DNA from: an uncultured Polymorphobacter sp.
Lineage (GTDB): Bacteria; Pseudomonadota; Alphaproteobacteria; Sphingomonadales; Sphingomonadaceae
Direction of reading: 5' to 3'
NCBI GenBank assembly: GCA_937871645.1
Contig: CALMPZ010000012.1
Coordinates: 1-8,609 of the forward strand
DNA: 8,609 bases
The translations under genes were made by a program, and so were the position numbers. Below are positions 1 to 5,747 of the stretch, piece after piece. The notes beneath the pieces were generated by a model. That model did not search any database. It saw nothing but the letters and a program-made list of their open reading frames with translations, and was not told where the DNA came from. Numbering within the stretch: position 1 is the stretch's first letter; each line of letters opens with the position of its first letter.

Positions 1-60
1 CCTCTACTTCGCTCGGGATGAGCGGCGTGGAGTTAGCTTGAACGTATCAGGCTGTGTGCG
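1..60. other. Left-edge intergenic stretch with a small hairpin
   Basis: This is the sequence downstream of the dehydrogenase gene, which is read leftward. No gene is visible in it. Positions 10-24 can fold as a 5-bp stem (CGCTC/GAGCG) with a 5-nt loop. The surrounding bases resemble the short 'cttcgctcaggatgag' type of interspersed repeat that I recall from many high-GC proteobacterial genomes, but this is recognition from memory only. There is no T-run beside the stem, so it is not a convincing intrinsic terminator. The repeat may continue outside the window. Confidence 0.3.
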
Positions 61-849
61 TCAGGCCATCCGGCCCGGCACCACCGGATGCGATGACGAT
101 AGCCCGCCATCGACGGCAATCGCCTGACCGTTGACGTAGCTTGCGGCATCGGACGCCAGGAACACCGCGACTTCGGCGATTTCCTCGGGCGCTGCGGCGC
201 GCTTCAACGGATTGAGCTGGCCGAGCTTAGCCTCGGTGCCGCGCGAGCGCGCGAAGTCGAAGGTGTATTTGGTCATGCCGGTTTCGGTCAGGCCGGGGCA
301 GACCGCATTGACGCGGATGCCGGTGCCCGCAAGCTGCTGTGCGGCGGTCGCCACCATGTTGATGACGCCGGCCTTCGAGGCGCTGTACGGCATGCCGCCG
401 GCACCCGAGCGGATACCCGCGACCGAGGCGGTGCAGACGATGGCGCCGCGCCCCTGCGCAACCATCACGCGCGCGGCGGCCTGCAAGGTCAGGAAGGCGC
501 CGACGAGGTTGACGCGCAACACCGTGTTCCATTCCTCCACCGTCAGATCGAGGAACGGCACCAGCCCGCCCGACACACCGGCGTTGACGAAGGCGGCGTC
601 GAGGCTGCCGTATTCGCTGACGGCGCGTGCAACGGCGGCATCTACATCGGCCTTTTCACCGACATCGGCGGTCAGCCCGACCGACTTGCCACCGGCCGCG
701 ACAATCGCCGCGACGGTTTCATGGACGCTGTCGGCACGGTCGACGGCGACGACATTGGCGCCGCGCGCCGCAAACAGCTTGGCGGCGGCGCGCCCGATGC
801 CGCTACCGGCACCGGTGACCAATGCAGTACGTCCAATGAAATCGCTCAT
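61..849 (-). CDS. SDR family NAD(P)-dependent oxidoreductase
   Basis: A 262-residue classical short-chain dehydrogenase/reductase, the normal length for the family, forming a single Rossmann-fold domain. Visible motifs are the cofactor loop TGAGSGIG (residues 12-19), an Asp at the end of beta-2 (D37, in VAVDR, which usually favours NAD(H) over NADP(H)), VNAG (88-91, a variant of NNAG), and the catalytic set N114, S142, Y155 and K159 (YSASK). The C-terminal NGQAIAVDGG (240-249) is also typical. The family reversibly oxidises alcohols or reduces ketones; the substrate here is unknown. The start is supported by a strong AAGGAAG Shine-Dalgarno (854-860 on the complement). It is the last of three leftward genes, separated from the hydrolase by 57 bp containing a hairpin repeat, so its expression may be partly uncoupled from the upstream pair. 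Confidence 0.93.
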   Translation of the reverse strand: MSDFIGRTALVTGAGSGIGRAAAKLFAARGANVVAVDRADSVHETVAAIVAAGGKSVGLTADVGEKADVDAAVARAVSEYGSLDAAFVNAGVSGGLVPFLDLTVEEWNTVLRVNLVGAFLTLQAAARVMVAQGRGAIVCTASVAGIRSGAGGMPYSASKAGVINMVATAAQQLAGTGIRVNAVCPGLTETGMTKYTFDFARSRGTEAKLGQLNPLKRAAAPEEIAEVAVFLASDAASYVNGQAIAVDGGLSSSHPVVPGRMA

Positions 850-859
850 ATCTCTTCCT

Positions 860-902
860 TCAATTGGGTGCAGGCCTCAGGCCTGCCCGCCGGAGGCCCT
901 TC
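860..902 (-). repeat. 43-nt hairpin repeat, copy 1
   Basis: Read on the minus strand, this element begins GAAGGGCCTCCGGCGGGC, continues into an 8-bp stem with a 1-nt central base (870-886; in practice a 7-bp stem with a 3-nt loop), and ends CACCCAATTGA. It matches 3540-3582 at 40 of 43 positions. It starts 4 nt after the hydrolase stop codon and ends at the Shine-Dalgarno of the dehydrogenase, so it fills most of the gap between these two genes. No poly-T tract follows the stem, so it is not a classical terminator. It could act as an mRNA 3'-end stabiliser, a processing site or a REP-like dispersed element. Confidence 0.85.
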
Positions 903-906
903 TAGC

Positions 907-1782
907 TCAAAGAAAATCGCGCATTTCGGCGACGAACTTCTCGGTCTGGTCATGGTGGACCCAATGCCCGGCCTGTTCGTAGCGCGTCACGGTGGCGTTG
1001 TTGAAATAGCCCAGCCGGCCGTCCTCGGCGGGGTTCGAGGCCCAGCTTTCGGCGCCGTAGACCAGCCGCGTCGGGCAGGTGATGCGGCCCCACAGCGTCT
1101 GCAAATCGTCGAGTGACATGTCGACGGGCGAGAACGAGCGGACGTAGTTGTCGAATTTCCAGCTGTAGCTGCCGTCTTCGTTTTGCAGGATGCCGTGGCG
1201 CGTCAGATGCTCGGCCTGGGCTGCCGACAAATGGCTGTTTTCGGCCTGCATGCGCCCCAGGGCTTCCTCGATCGAGGCGTAACGCTTGGGCATGCGGCTG
1301 CTCAGCTTGCGCTGGTCACTCACCCATTCGCGGAAGCGGTCGGCGAAGTCGATTTTCTGGCGCGCCGCGACCATTTTGGGCGACGGGCCGAGGCCTTCGA
1401 TGGCGACGATCTTGGCGACGTTTTCGGGATAGAGCCCGGTGTAGCGCAGCGCGATCGAGCCGCCGAGCGAGTGCGCGATGATGTGCACCGGCCCGCGCGC
1501 CTGCTGGTGGATCAGCTGCGCGAAGTCATAGGTGAACGCCGACATGGTGTAGTTGCCGTCGGGCGACCAGGCGCTGTCGCCATGCCTGCGCAAGTCGGGT
1601 GCGATGATGTGCCAGTCGTTCGCCAGCTCGCCCGCCACCCAGTCCCAGTTGCGGCAATGGTCGCGGCCGCCGTGGAGCAGGATCAGCGTCGGCGCGTCGG
1701 GGTTGCCCCAATCGACATAGTGCAGCCGCAACCGCTGCGAAAAAAAGATGTTCGACGACGGTTTGGGCGGGGTGCGGATCAT
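907..1782 (-). CDS. Alpha/beta-fold hydrolase
   Basis: A 291-residue alpha/beta hydrolase of the general 'abhydrolase_1' type, which hydrolyses ester, C-C, epoxide or similar bonds; the substrate is not readable. The oxyanion-hole HGG is at residues 37-39. The nucleophile elbow is AHSLGG, with Ser105 as the likely nucleophile; its first residue is Ala where most members have Gly. E245 (in VYGAES) is the likely acid and H273 (in AGHW) the catalytic histidine. The reading frame is open further upstream to 2022. I chose the ATG at 1780-1782 because the preceding GAAGGTG is well spaced, because the protein then begins just before the first beta-strand (LRLHYVDWG), and because it gives an ATGA overlap with the transferase stop codon. 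The longer version would run deep into the transferase gene. The two genes are almost certainly cotranscribed and translationally coupled. Confidence 0.92.
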   Translation of the reverse strand: MIRTPPKPSSNIFFSQRLRLHYVDWGNPDAPTLILLHGGRDHCRNWDWVAGELANDWHIIAPDLRRHGDSAWSPDGNYTMSAFTYDFAQLIHQQARGPVHIIAHSLGGSIALRYTGLYPENVAKIVAIEGLGPSPKMVAARQKIDFADRFREWVSDQRKLSSRMPKRYASIEEALGRMQAENSHLSAAQAEHLTRHGILQNEDGSYSWKFDNYVRSFSPVDMSLDDLQTLWGRITCPTRLVYGAESWASNPAEDGRLGYFNNATVTRYEQAGHWVHHDQTEKFVAEMRDFL

Positions 1783-2585
1783 GACGGCACCTTCAATTCG
1801 TGGCTGAAGCGGATGTTGCCTGCCGCCAGCCCGGCCTGCAAGACCTCGAGACCGCCCGACCGCAGCATCCATTCGAGCCGGTGGTCGCGGTATTCGCGCT
1901 TGAACGCGCCGCTGGCGAGTGCGGCCTTGAGCAAACCGCTGTCGGTGACCGCCGACGCGGCCGCCTGCGCTTCGGCGGCGGACTGGCTGACGCTTGGCCG
2001 GGCAAGGCAGCGCTTGACCCATTTGCCGAGCGCCGAGTCAAGGGCGGGGCCGGCATCATAGCCGGTGGCGCCGAGCACGAACGGGATGACGGCGATGTCG
2101 CCCCAGCCGAACGCCGCGCCGTTGAACCAATCGGCATCGCCCAGCTGCGTGGTCAGCCAGTCGTGCAGGCCGTCGAGCTGTTCGCGGGCGCGTGCCAGCA
2201 GCGCCTCGCCGGCGGCACCCGGTGCGCGGTCGAAAACCCGGACTTCCATCATGCCCCAGGTGATTGCTTCATACTGCGTGTCCATGATCTCCTCGATCAT
2301 GCGGACGCGGGCGCGCTGCGCGGGCGTCGTGGGCAGCAGCGCCGGGGTCGGCCAGCTTTCCTCGATATAGTCCTGGATGATCGTCGAATCGAAAACGCTG
2401 GTGTCGCCGTCGATGAGCGCCGGCACCTCGCCGCGCGGGTTGGCGGCCGCAAACTGCCCGGCGACATGGCCGGTGCCCATTGCGTCGGGCGTCACCACCT
2501 CGAACGCCACGCCCTTTTCGCGCAGCGCGATCTTGTTTTTCTGGCTGTAGGGCGACAGCGGATGTTCGAACAGCGTGACGGTCAT
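1779..2585 (-). CDS. Glutathione S-transferase family protein
   Basis: A 268-residue protein with the two-domain layout of cytosolic glutathione S-transferases. The N-terminal thioredoxin-like domain (about 1-80) starts MTVTLFEHPLSPYSQKNKIA; the SPYS segment (11-14) is where a catalytic Ser, Tyr or Cys normally sits. It contains the cis-proline motif GEVPALID (52-59) and the glutathione-binding DSTIIQDYIEE (66-76). The helical C-terminal domain (about 90-200) includes the conserved Asp of FGWGDIAVIPF (159-169). About 65 residues follow, making the protein longer than the usual 200-230, with a charged tail around FKREYRDHRLEWM (228-240). Family members conjugate glutathione to electrophiles, or perform isomerisation or ether cleavage in some catabolic pathways. 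A GGGGAG Shine-Dalgarno (2593-2598 on the complement) fits the ATG. It heads the leftward gene set and overlaps the hydrolase by 4 nt. Confidence 0.9.
   Translation of the reverse strand: MTVTLFEHPLSPYSQKNKIALREKGVAFEVVTPDAMGTGHVAGQFAAANPRGEVPALIDGDTSVFDSTIIQDYIEESWPTPALLPTTPAQRARVRMIEEIMDTQYEAITWGMMEVRVFDRAPGAAGEALLARAREQLDGLHDWLTTQLGDADWFNGAAFGWGDIAVIPFVLGATGYDAGPALDSALGKWVKRCLARPSVSQSAAEAQAAASAVTDSGLLKAALASGAFKREYRDHRLEWMLRSGGLEVLQAGLAAGNIRFSHELKVPS
1788..1794 (-). promoter_or_regulatory. Ribosome binding site of the alpha/beta hydrolase
   Basis: GAAGGTG on the minus strand lies 5 nt upstream of the ATG at 1780-1782, inside the 3' end of the transferase gene. It decides the hydrolase start in favour of this codon over the upstream in-frame candidates. 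Confidence 0.65.
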
Positions 2586-2736
2586 GGCATATCTCCCCTT
2601 GCGGCGCTCGGGTTAGCACCACGGCTCAAAGGCTGGCAAGCGCTACGCAATCTGGTCAGTCTTTACGGGTTGCCTTTACGGGTTGCGACGTGCAGCCGCT
2701 CTGCCATGATGCGGCCAACAAGACTGGGGAGCCGCC
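2586..2736. promoter_or_regulatory. Divergent intergenic region with candidate promoters
   Basis: These 151 bp separate the leftward transferase set from the rightward enoyl-CoA hydratase gene, so promoters for both directions should lie here. A candidate rightward promoter is TTGCGA (2683-2688), 16 nt, then CATGAT (2705-2710), each matching 4 of 6 sigma-70 consensus bases. A leftward candidate has TTGCCA (complement of 2634-2639), 16 nt, then GCTAAC (complement of 2612-2617), whose -10 is weak. A 13-bp tandem repeat lies between them. GGGGAG (2726-2731) is the ribosome binding site of the hydratase gene. The promoter calls are consensus matches by eye only. Confidence 0.4.
2661..2686. repeat. 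Perfect 13-bp tandem duplication
   Basis: The unit CTTTACGGGTTGC occurs twice with no spacer (2661-2673 and 2674-2686) and no mismatch. The second unit overlaps the candidate -35 box of the rightward promoter. It may be a pair of binding sites for a regulator or a recent slippage duplication. Confidence 0.8.
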
Positions 2737-3531
2737 ATGACCGAGACCGGACATTTCCGCCTGAGCCGCGATGGCGCGATTGCCACCATCACGCTGGCAC
2801 GCGGCGAAAAGCGCAACGCGCTGACCGGCGCCTCGCTGCGCCAGTTGCAACGGCTGGCGGAGGATTTCCGCGAAGATGACGCGACCCGCGTCGTCATCAT
2901 CCGCGCCGACGGCCCCGATTTCAGCGCCGGCGCCGACCTCGGCACCGTCGGCGGCGGCCGCAAGCCACCGCGCACCGAAGTCATGCGGCGCGGCGCCACG
3001 CAGGGCGCGCTGCTGATCCGCGCGCTGCGTGAGATCCACCAGCCGACCATCGCCGTGCTGCACGGGGTCGCCACCGGTGGTGCCACCTGCATCGCCACCG
3101 CCTGCGACTTCCGCATCGCCGGCGACAACGCCCGCATTGGCTACGGCGAGGTCAAGCTCGGCATCAACCTGATGTGGAACGCCATCGGCCCGTGCGTCGA
3201 ACTCGTCGGCCCGGCACGCGCCAAGACGCTGATCATGTCGGGCGCGCTCCACGACGCTGCAACGCTCGAACGCTGGGGCTTCCTCGACCGCGTCGTGGCG
3301 CTGGGTGAACAGGACGCCGCCGCGCTGGCGATGGCGCAGCAATACGCCGCGCTGCCGCCGGTCGCGGTGCAGATGATCAAGCGCTCGGTCAACGCCGTGG
3401 CGGGCGCGCTAAACGCCGCCGTCCTCCACGCCGACGCTGACCAGTGGCTGCTCGCCGCGCGCACCAGTGATTTCCGTGAGGCGATGACGGCGTTTCGCGA
3501 GAAGCGGCCGGGGGTGTTTACGGGGGATTGA
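2737..3531 (+). CDS. Enoyl-CoA hydratase/isomerase family protein
   Basis: A 264-residue crotonase-fold protein of normal family length. Recognisable parts are the N-terminal beta-strands with GEKRNAL (23-29, CoA-binding region), the first oxyanion-hole segment DFSAGADL (61-68), and the second block HGVATGGATCIATACDF (109-125) followed by IGYGEVKLGINL (134-145). Compared with classical enoyl-CoA hydratase (rat E144 and E164), the second Glu is kept as E138, but C118 occupies the position of the first Glu. One-Glu members include delta3-delta2-enoyl-CoA isomerases and other crotonases, so a simple hydratase role is doubtful. The protein would act on an acyl-CoA thioester in the cytoplasm. The ATG is preceded by GGGGAG at good spacing. 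It is divergent from the transferase set, and a hairpin repeat follows 8 nt after its stop. It may be monocistronic. Confidence 0.9.
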   Translation: MTETGHFRLSRDGAIATITLARGEKRNALTGASLRQLQRLAEDFREDDATRVVIIRADGPDFSAGADLGTVGGGRKPPRTEVMRRGATQGALLIRALREIHQPTIAVLHGVATGGATCIATACDFRIAGDNARIGYGEVKLGINLMWNAIGPCVELVGPARAKTLIMSGALHDAATLERWGFLDRVVALGEQDAAALAMAQQYAALPPVAVQMIKRSVNAVAGALNAAVLHADADQWLLAARTSDFREAMTAFREKRPGVFTGD

Positions 3532-3539
3532 GGTGGCAG

Positions 3540-3582
3540 GAAGGGCCTCCGGCGGGCAGGGCTGAGCCCTGCACCCGATTGA
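3540..3582 (+). repeat. 43-nt hairpin repeat, copy 2
   Basis: The second copy of the element at 860-902, here on the plus strand, starting 8 nt after the enoyl-CoA hydratase stop codon. Its hairpin stem occupies 3556-3572. It differs from copy 1 at 3561, 3567 and 3577; the first two pair with each other in the stem (G-C here, C-G in copy 1). It has the same orientation relative to the upstream gene as copy 1. It lies between the hydratase gene and the galactoside operon and has no following T-run. Confidence 0.85.
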
Positions 3583-3641
3583 TTGCTTTGGCGCTCGCAA
3601 CGGTGCGCGCACTCTTGTAGCAATGGCGCGGGGAGAGTGGC
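3583..3641 (+). promoter_or_regulatory. Leader region of the galactoside operon
   Basis: These 59 bp between the hairpin repeat and the alpha-galactosidase start must hold the operon promoter unless the operon is read through from the hydratase gene. TTGCTT (3583-3588) could serve as a -35, but I see no convincing -10 at the proper distance. A perfect 10-bp palindrome, GTGCGCGCAC, lies at 3603-3612 and could be an operator half of the kind used by sugar-responsive repressors, although such palindromes arise easily in GC-rich DNA. Confidence 0.3.
3630..3635 (+). promoter_or_regulatory. Ribosome binding site selecting a TTG start
   Basis: GGGGAG lies 6 nt upstream of the TTG at 3642. An in-frame stop (TAG, 3618-3620) lies just upstream, and no ATG or GTG is in frame between that stop and the TTG. 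The ATG at 3623 is out of frame and the GTG at 3638 is also out of frame. This makes TTG the best-supported start for the alpha-galactosidase. Confidence 0.65.
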
Positions 3642-5747
3642 TTGGACGGGTTCTGGCTGACGGGCAGTGATGACGCGCTGGGCTTGCTGACGCCGGCGCG
3701 CGGCGTTGCGCGACTGGGTTCTTGGGGCCGCAGCGGGTTCGACCAAAGCCTCGACGAACTAGCGGCACTCGCTGCTGCACCCGTGCCGCACGGCATCCTC
3801 GATGACGGCGAGGCGATGTGCTGGTTTCCCGAAGCCGGGCAGGGCTTCACCGGCCACCCGGCACTGCTCGGCCACCGCGACGGCGTCGAACTGATCACGC
3901 AGTTGGAACTGGTGCGCCGCGACGGCGGCACGCTGACCTATGCCGACGCCCGCGCCGAAATCGAAGTCGAACTGGCGCTGTCGATCGACGCCGCAACCAA
4001 TGTCGTCACCAGCCGCACCACTGTCCGGAATCTCGCGGCCACACCGCTGATGCTCGACTGGTGCGCGGCCGGCGCGATCGAGGTGCCGCACGCCGAACTG
4101 CTGCTGTTCGATGGCCGCTGGGTGCGCGAATTCACGCCCGTGCGCCAGACGCTGGTCACCGGCATCATCGCCAAGGAAAACCGCACCGGCCGCACCTCGC
4201 ATCACGCGCCGCCGTTCCTGCTGGCGGGCGAAGCCGGCTTCGGCGAAGCGCATGGCGAAGTCTTCGCGCTGCACCTGGCGTGGAGCGGCAACCACCGGAT
4301 GTTCGCTGAACGGCTGCGCGACGGCCGCATCCAGGTGCAGGCAGGCGAACTGTTGGCACCCGGCGAAATCATTCTGGCACAGGGCGAAAGCTATACCAGC
4401 CCGGCGCTCTACATCGCGCGTTCGGATGCCGGGCTGAACGGCATTTCGGCGCGGCTGCACCCGTTCGTGCGCGACCAAATCCTCGGCGGCCGGCTGAGCG
4501 GCAAAGCGCGCAAGGTGCATATCAATAGCTGGGAAGCTGTGTATTTCGCGCATGACCACGCCGGGTTGTGTGCGCTCGCCGATGCGGCCGCGAAGGTCGG
4601 CGCCGAACGCTTCGTGCTCGATGACGGCTGGTTCAAGGGCCGCAATGATGACCGGGCAGGCTTGGGCGACTGGGTGCCCGACACGGTCAAATACCCGCAG
4701 GGGCTGAAGCCGCTGATTGACCATGTCCATGGCCTCGGCATGGATTTCGGGCTGTGGGTCGAACCTGAAATGGCCAACGCCGATTCCGACCTATTGCGCG
4801 CGCATCCCGACTGGGTGCTGGGTGCGCCGGGCCGGACGCAGCCGCTGGGCCGCGGCCAATATGCGCTCGACCTGACGCGACGCGAAGTCACCGACCATCT
4901 GTTCGGCGTCCTCGACGGGCTTCTGCGGGACAACGCCATAGCCTATCTGAAATGGGACATGAACCGCGACCTCGTCCATGCGGTCAGCGGCGGGCGCGGT
5001 GCGGTGCATCGCCAGACGTTGGCACTCTATGCGCTGATCGACCGGTTGCGCTCAGCACATCCGCACGTCGAAATCGAAGCCTGCGCGTCGGGCGGCGCGC
5101 GCGCCGATTATGGCATACTGGCGCGCACTGACCGCATCTGGACGTCGGATTGCAACGACCCCATCGAGCGTCAGGCAATCCAGCGGGCGTTCTCGATCTT
5201 CTTCCCGCCCGAAGTCATGGGCGCGCATTTCGGCCCCGCCGATTGCCACACCACCGCACGTCGCAGCAGCGCCGCGATGCGCGCCTGGACGGCGTTTTCC
5301 GGGCACATGGGTATCGAGGCCGACCTGCGGCGCTGCAGCGAGTCCGAACTGGCGACGCTCGCCGGGGTCATCGCGCACTACAAGGCATGGCGCGACGTGC
5401 TGCACGGCGGCGCGACGCTGCGACTGGAAACCGCCGACCCCGGCTGCGTCGCGGTGGCGCTTGGCGGGCCGCGCGACTGGATCGTCAGCGTTGCGCAAGT
5501 TGCGACCGCGCCGCATGCTGCACCGTTGCCGCTGCGCCTGCCGATGTGTGCTGCGGGGACACGCTACCGTGTCGAGTTGCTCAACCCGCGCGCGGGTCGC
5601 CAGCGTGCGATGCGGTCGACAACGCCGTTCATTCGCGGCGAGGCCATCGCAGTTGACGGTGCGTTGCTCGCCCGGCGCGGGCTGCATTTGCCTATCCTCC
5701 ACGCTGGCGAAATTGCTGTCGTGCAACTCACCGAGGTGACGTCATGA
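3642..5747 (+). CDS. GH36 alpha-galactosidase
   Basis: A 701-residue glycoside hydrolase family 36 enzyme, near full length for bacterial members (roughly 700-740). It has an N-terminal beta-sandwich domain (to about 280), a catalytic TIM barrel (about 290-610) and a C-terminal beta-domain. Diagnostic motifs are NSWEAVYF (295-302), VLDDGWFKGR (325-334), LGDW (341-344), GLWVEPEM (370-377), the nucleophile block LKWDMNRDL with D439, EACASGG (479-485) and WTSDCNDPIERQ with D503 as acid/base. It removes terminal alpha-linked galactose, for example from raffinose-type or galactomannan oligosaccharides, with retention of configuration. No signal peptide is seen, so its substrate must be imported. 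Translation probably starts at TTG, supported by GGGGAG. The stop overlaps the beta-galactosidase start by 4 nt, marking it as the first gene of the operon visible here. Confidence 0.95.
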   Translation: MDGFWLTGSDDALGLLTPARGVARLGSWGRSGFDQSLDELAALAAAPVPHGILDDGEAMCWFPEAGQGFTGHPALLGHRDGVELITQLELVRRDGGTLTYADARAEIEVELALSIDAATNVVTSRTTVRNLAATPLMLDWCAAGAIEVPHAELLLFDGRWVREFTPVRQTLVTGIIAKENRTGRTSHHAPPFLLAGEAGFGEAHGEVFALHLAWSGNHRMFAERLRDGRIQVQAGELLAPGEIILAQGESYTSPALYIARSDAGLNGISARLHPFVRDQILGGRLSGKARKVHINSWEAVYFAHDHAGLCALADAAAKVGAERFVLDDGWFKGRNDDRAGLGDWVPDTVKYPQGLKPLIDHVHGLGMDFGLWVEPEMANADSDLLRAHPDWVLGAPGRTQPLGRGQYALDLTRREVTDHLFGVLDGLLRDNAIAYLKWDMNRDLVHAVSGGRGAVHRQTLALYALIDRLRSAHPHVEIEACASGGARADYGILARTDRIWTSDCNDPIERQAIQRAFSIFFPPEVMGAHFGPADCHTTARRSSAAMRAWTAFSGHMGIEADLRRCSESELATLAGVIAHYKAWRDVLHGGATLRLETADPGCVAVALGGPRDWIVSVAQVATAPHAAPLPLRLPMCAAGTRYRVELLNPRAGRQRAMRSTTPFIRGEAIAVDGALLARRGLHLPILHAGEIAVVQLTEVTS

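Noticed and set aside
479..520. Apparent oddities in the GH36 motifs (residues 479-485 EACASGG; residues 501-506 TSDCND), considered as possible active-site changes
   Set aside because: Coordinates here are protein residues of the alpha-galactosidase (DNA about 5076-5159). The catalytic Asp residues are intact, and as I recall, such variants are common in bacterial GH36 enzymes.
870..886. Hairpin after the hydrolase gene as an intrinsic terminator
   Set aside because: The stem is strong but no run of T follows on either strand, and the dehydrogenase start lies close by, so a classical terminator is not supported.
212..982. Plus-strand open frame of 256 residues over the dehydrogenase gene
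   Set aside because: It is antisense to a gene with intact SDR motifs; its composition (Ala, Thr, Pro, Arg) is typical of a GC-rich shadow frame.
1783..2022. In-frame upstream extension of the hydrolase, which would give a 371-residue protein
   Set aside because: The extra 80 residues are Arg/Pro/Gly-rich antisense-like sequence lying fully within the transferase gene. The ATG at 1782 has its own ribosome site and the canonical 4-nt overlap.
1183..2879. Plus-strand open frames at 1183-2061 and 1800-2879
   Set aside because: Both are antisense to the hydrolase and transferase genes and show no domain features; the second also runs into the start of the hydratase gene in another frame.
3623..3670. 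Short upstream frame (ATG, 15 codons) overlapping the alpha-galactosidase start
   Set aside because: No Shine-Dalgarno precedes the ATG, and the peptide is just another frame of the gene start; kept only as a note in the TTG-start finding.
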